DNA of 6,108 nucleotides from an uncultured Coriobacteriaceae bacterium (GTDB lineage Bacteria > Actinomycetota > Coriobacteriia > Coriobacteriales > Eggerthellaceae). Position numbers and translations under genes: made by a program. The stretch is taken from contig CALDCB010000014.1 of assembly GCA_937937585.1 (NCBI GenBank), forward strand, positions 1 through 6,108, read 5' to 3'. Below the pieces are notes generated by a model, which saw only the letters and a program-made list of their open reading frames with translations, searched no databases and was not told where the DNA came from. Positions 6,108-6,108 of the stretch are shown here, piece after piece (positions within the stretch are counted from its first letter, which is position 1; every line of letters begins with the position of its first letter).

Positions 6108-6108
6108 G
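5897..6108. repeat. Very GC-rich tract dense in short hairpins and palindromes
   Basis: The sequence changes abruptly to very high GC after about 5905. Visible elements are GCACC-TCTG-GGTGC (5897-5910), the imperfect palindrome GGCC-TC-GGCC (5917-5926), GGCGG-AAG-CCGCC (5929-5941), a tandem 8-base repeat GCCTCGGA (5962-5969 and 5970-5977), CCCGCGGG (5987-5994) and CGCCTAGGCG (6022-6031). Such a tract could be a structured RNA, the end of a mobile element, or simply a high-GC gene terminus. It resembles the fusion gene in composition more than it resembles the adjacent sulfatase-like gene. Confidence 0.55.

Noticed and set aside
5872..6108. A plus-strand gene starting at the ATG at 5872 and running off the right edge.
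   Set aside because: No ribosome-binding site precedes it, the translation is Gly/Pro/Arg/Ala-rich without a recognisable fold, and openness is expected by chance at this GC content.
1..6108. tRNA or rRNA genes and CRISPR arrays.
   Set aside because: I saw no tRNA-like cloverleaf, no rRNA sequence and no regularly spaced direct repeats. The 8-base tandem at 5962-5977 has no spacers.

Overview
The window looks like chromosomal DNA of a fairly GC-rich Gram-positive bacterium. Protein style (an HD-domain CCA enzyme and teichoic-acid-type enzymes) and mixed codon use make me think of an actinobacterium, possibly class Coriobacteriia. That placement is a guess, since no rRNA or other marker gene is present.

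Layout, left to right. Positions 1-131 hold no convincing gene. A strong intrinsic terminator (132-166) and then cca (169-1515) lie on the minus strand; cca encodes the tRNA CCA-adding enzyme. A 176-bp divergent intergenic region (1516-1691) separates it from a two-gene plus-strand operon. The first operon gene (1692-3689) encodes an unusual fusion: a complete YidC/Oxa1-type membrane domain joined to a cytoplasmic TagB/TagF-type CDP-polyol phosphotransferase domain. Seventeen bases later comes a 694-residue polytopic membrane protein (3707-5791) with an extracytoplasmic alkaline-phosphatase-superfamily domain of the lipoteichoic-acid-synthase/phosphoethanolamine-transferase kind. A hairpin terminator (5819-5850) ends the operon. 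The last ~210 bases (about 5897-6108) are extremely GC-rich and full of short palindromes; they may be the 3' end of a leftward gene or of a mobile element that continues outside the window.

The operon pairs an enzyme predicted to use a nucleotide-activated polyol phosphate inside the cell with one predicted to transfer a phospho-group outside it. The best reading is a small module that makes or decorates a teichoic-acid-like or other phosphate-containing surface glycopolymer. The YidC domain would be a membrane anchor, scaffold or possible passage for the lipid-linked product; that role is inference.

The most striking points are the YidC-TagF fusion and a codon-composition island inside it. 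Residues 21-628 are encoded almost entirely with G/C-ending codons, whereas the first 20 codons, the last 37 codons and the downstream gene are mixed. This suggests that the middle of the gene was replaced by recombination or acquired from a higher-GC relative.
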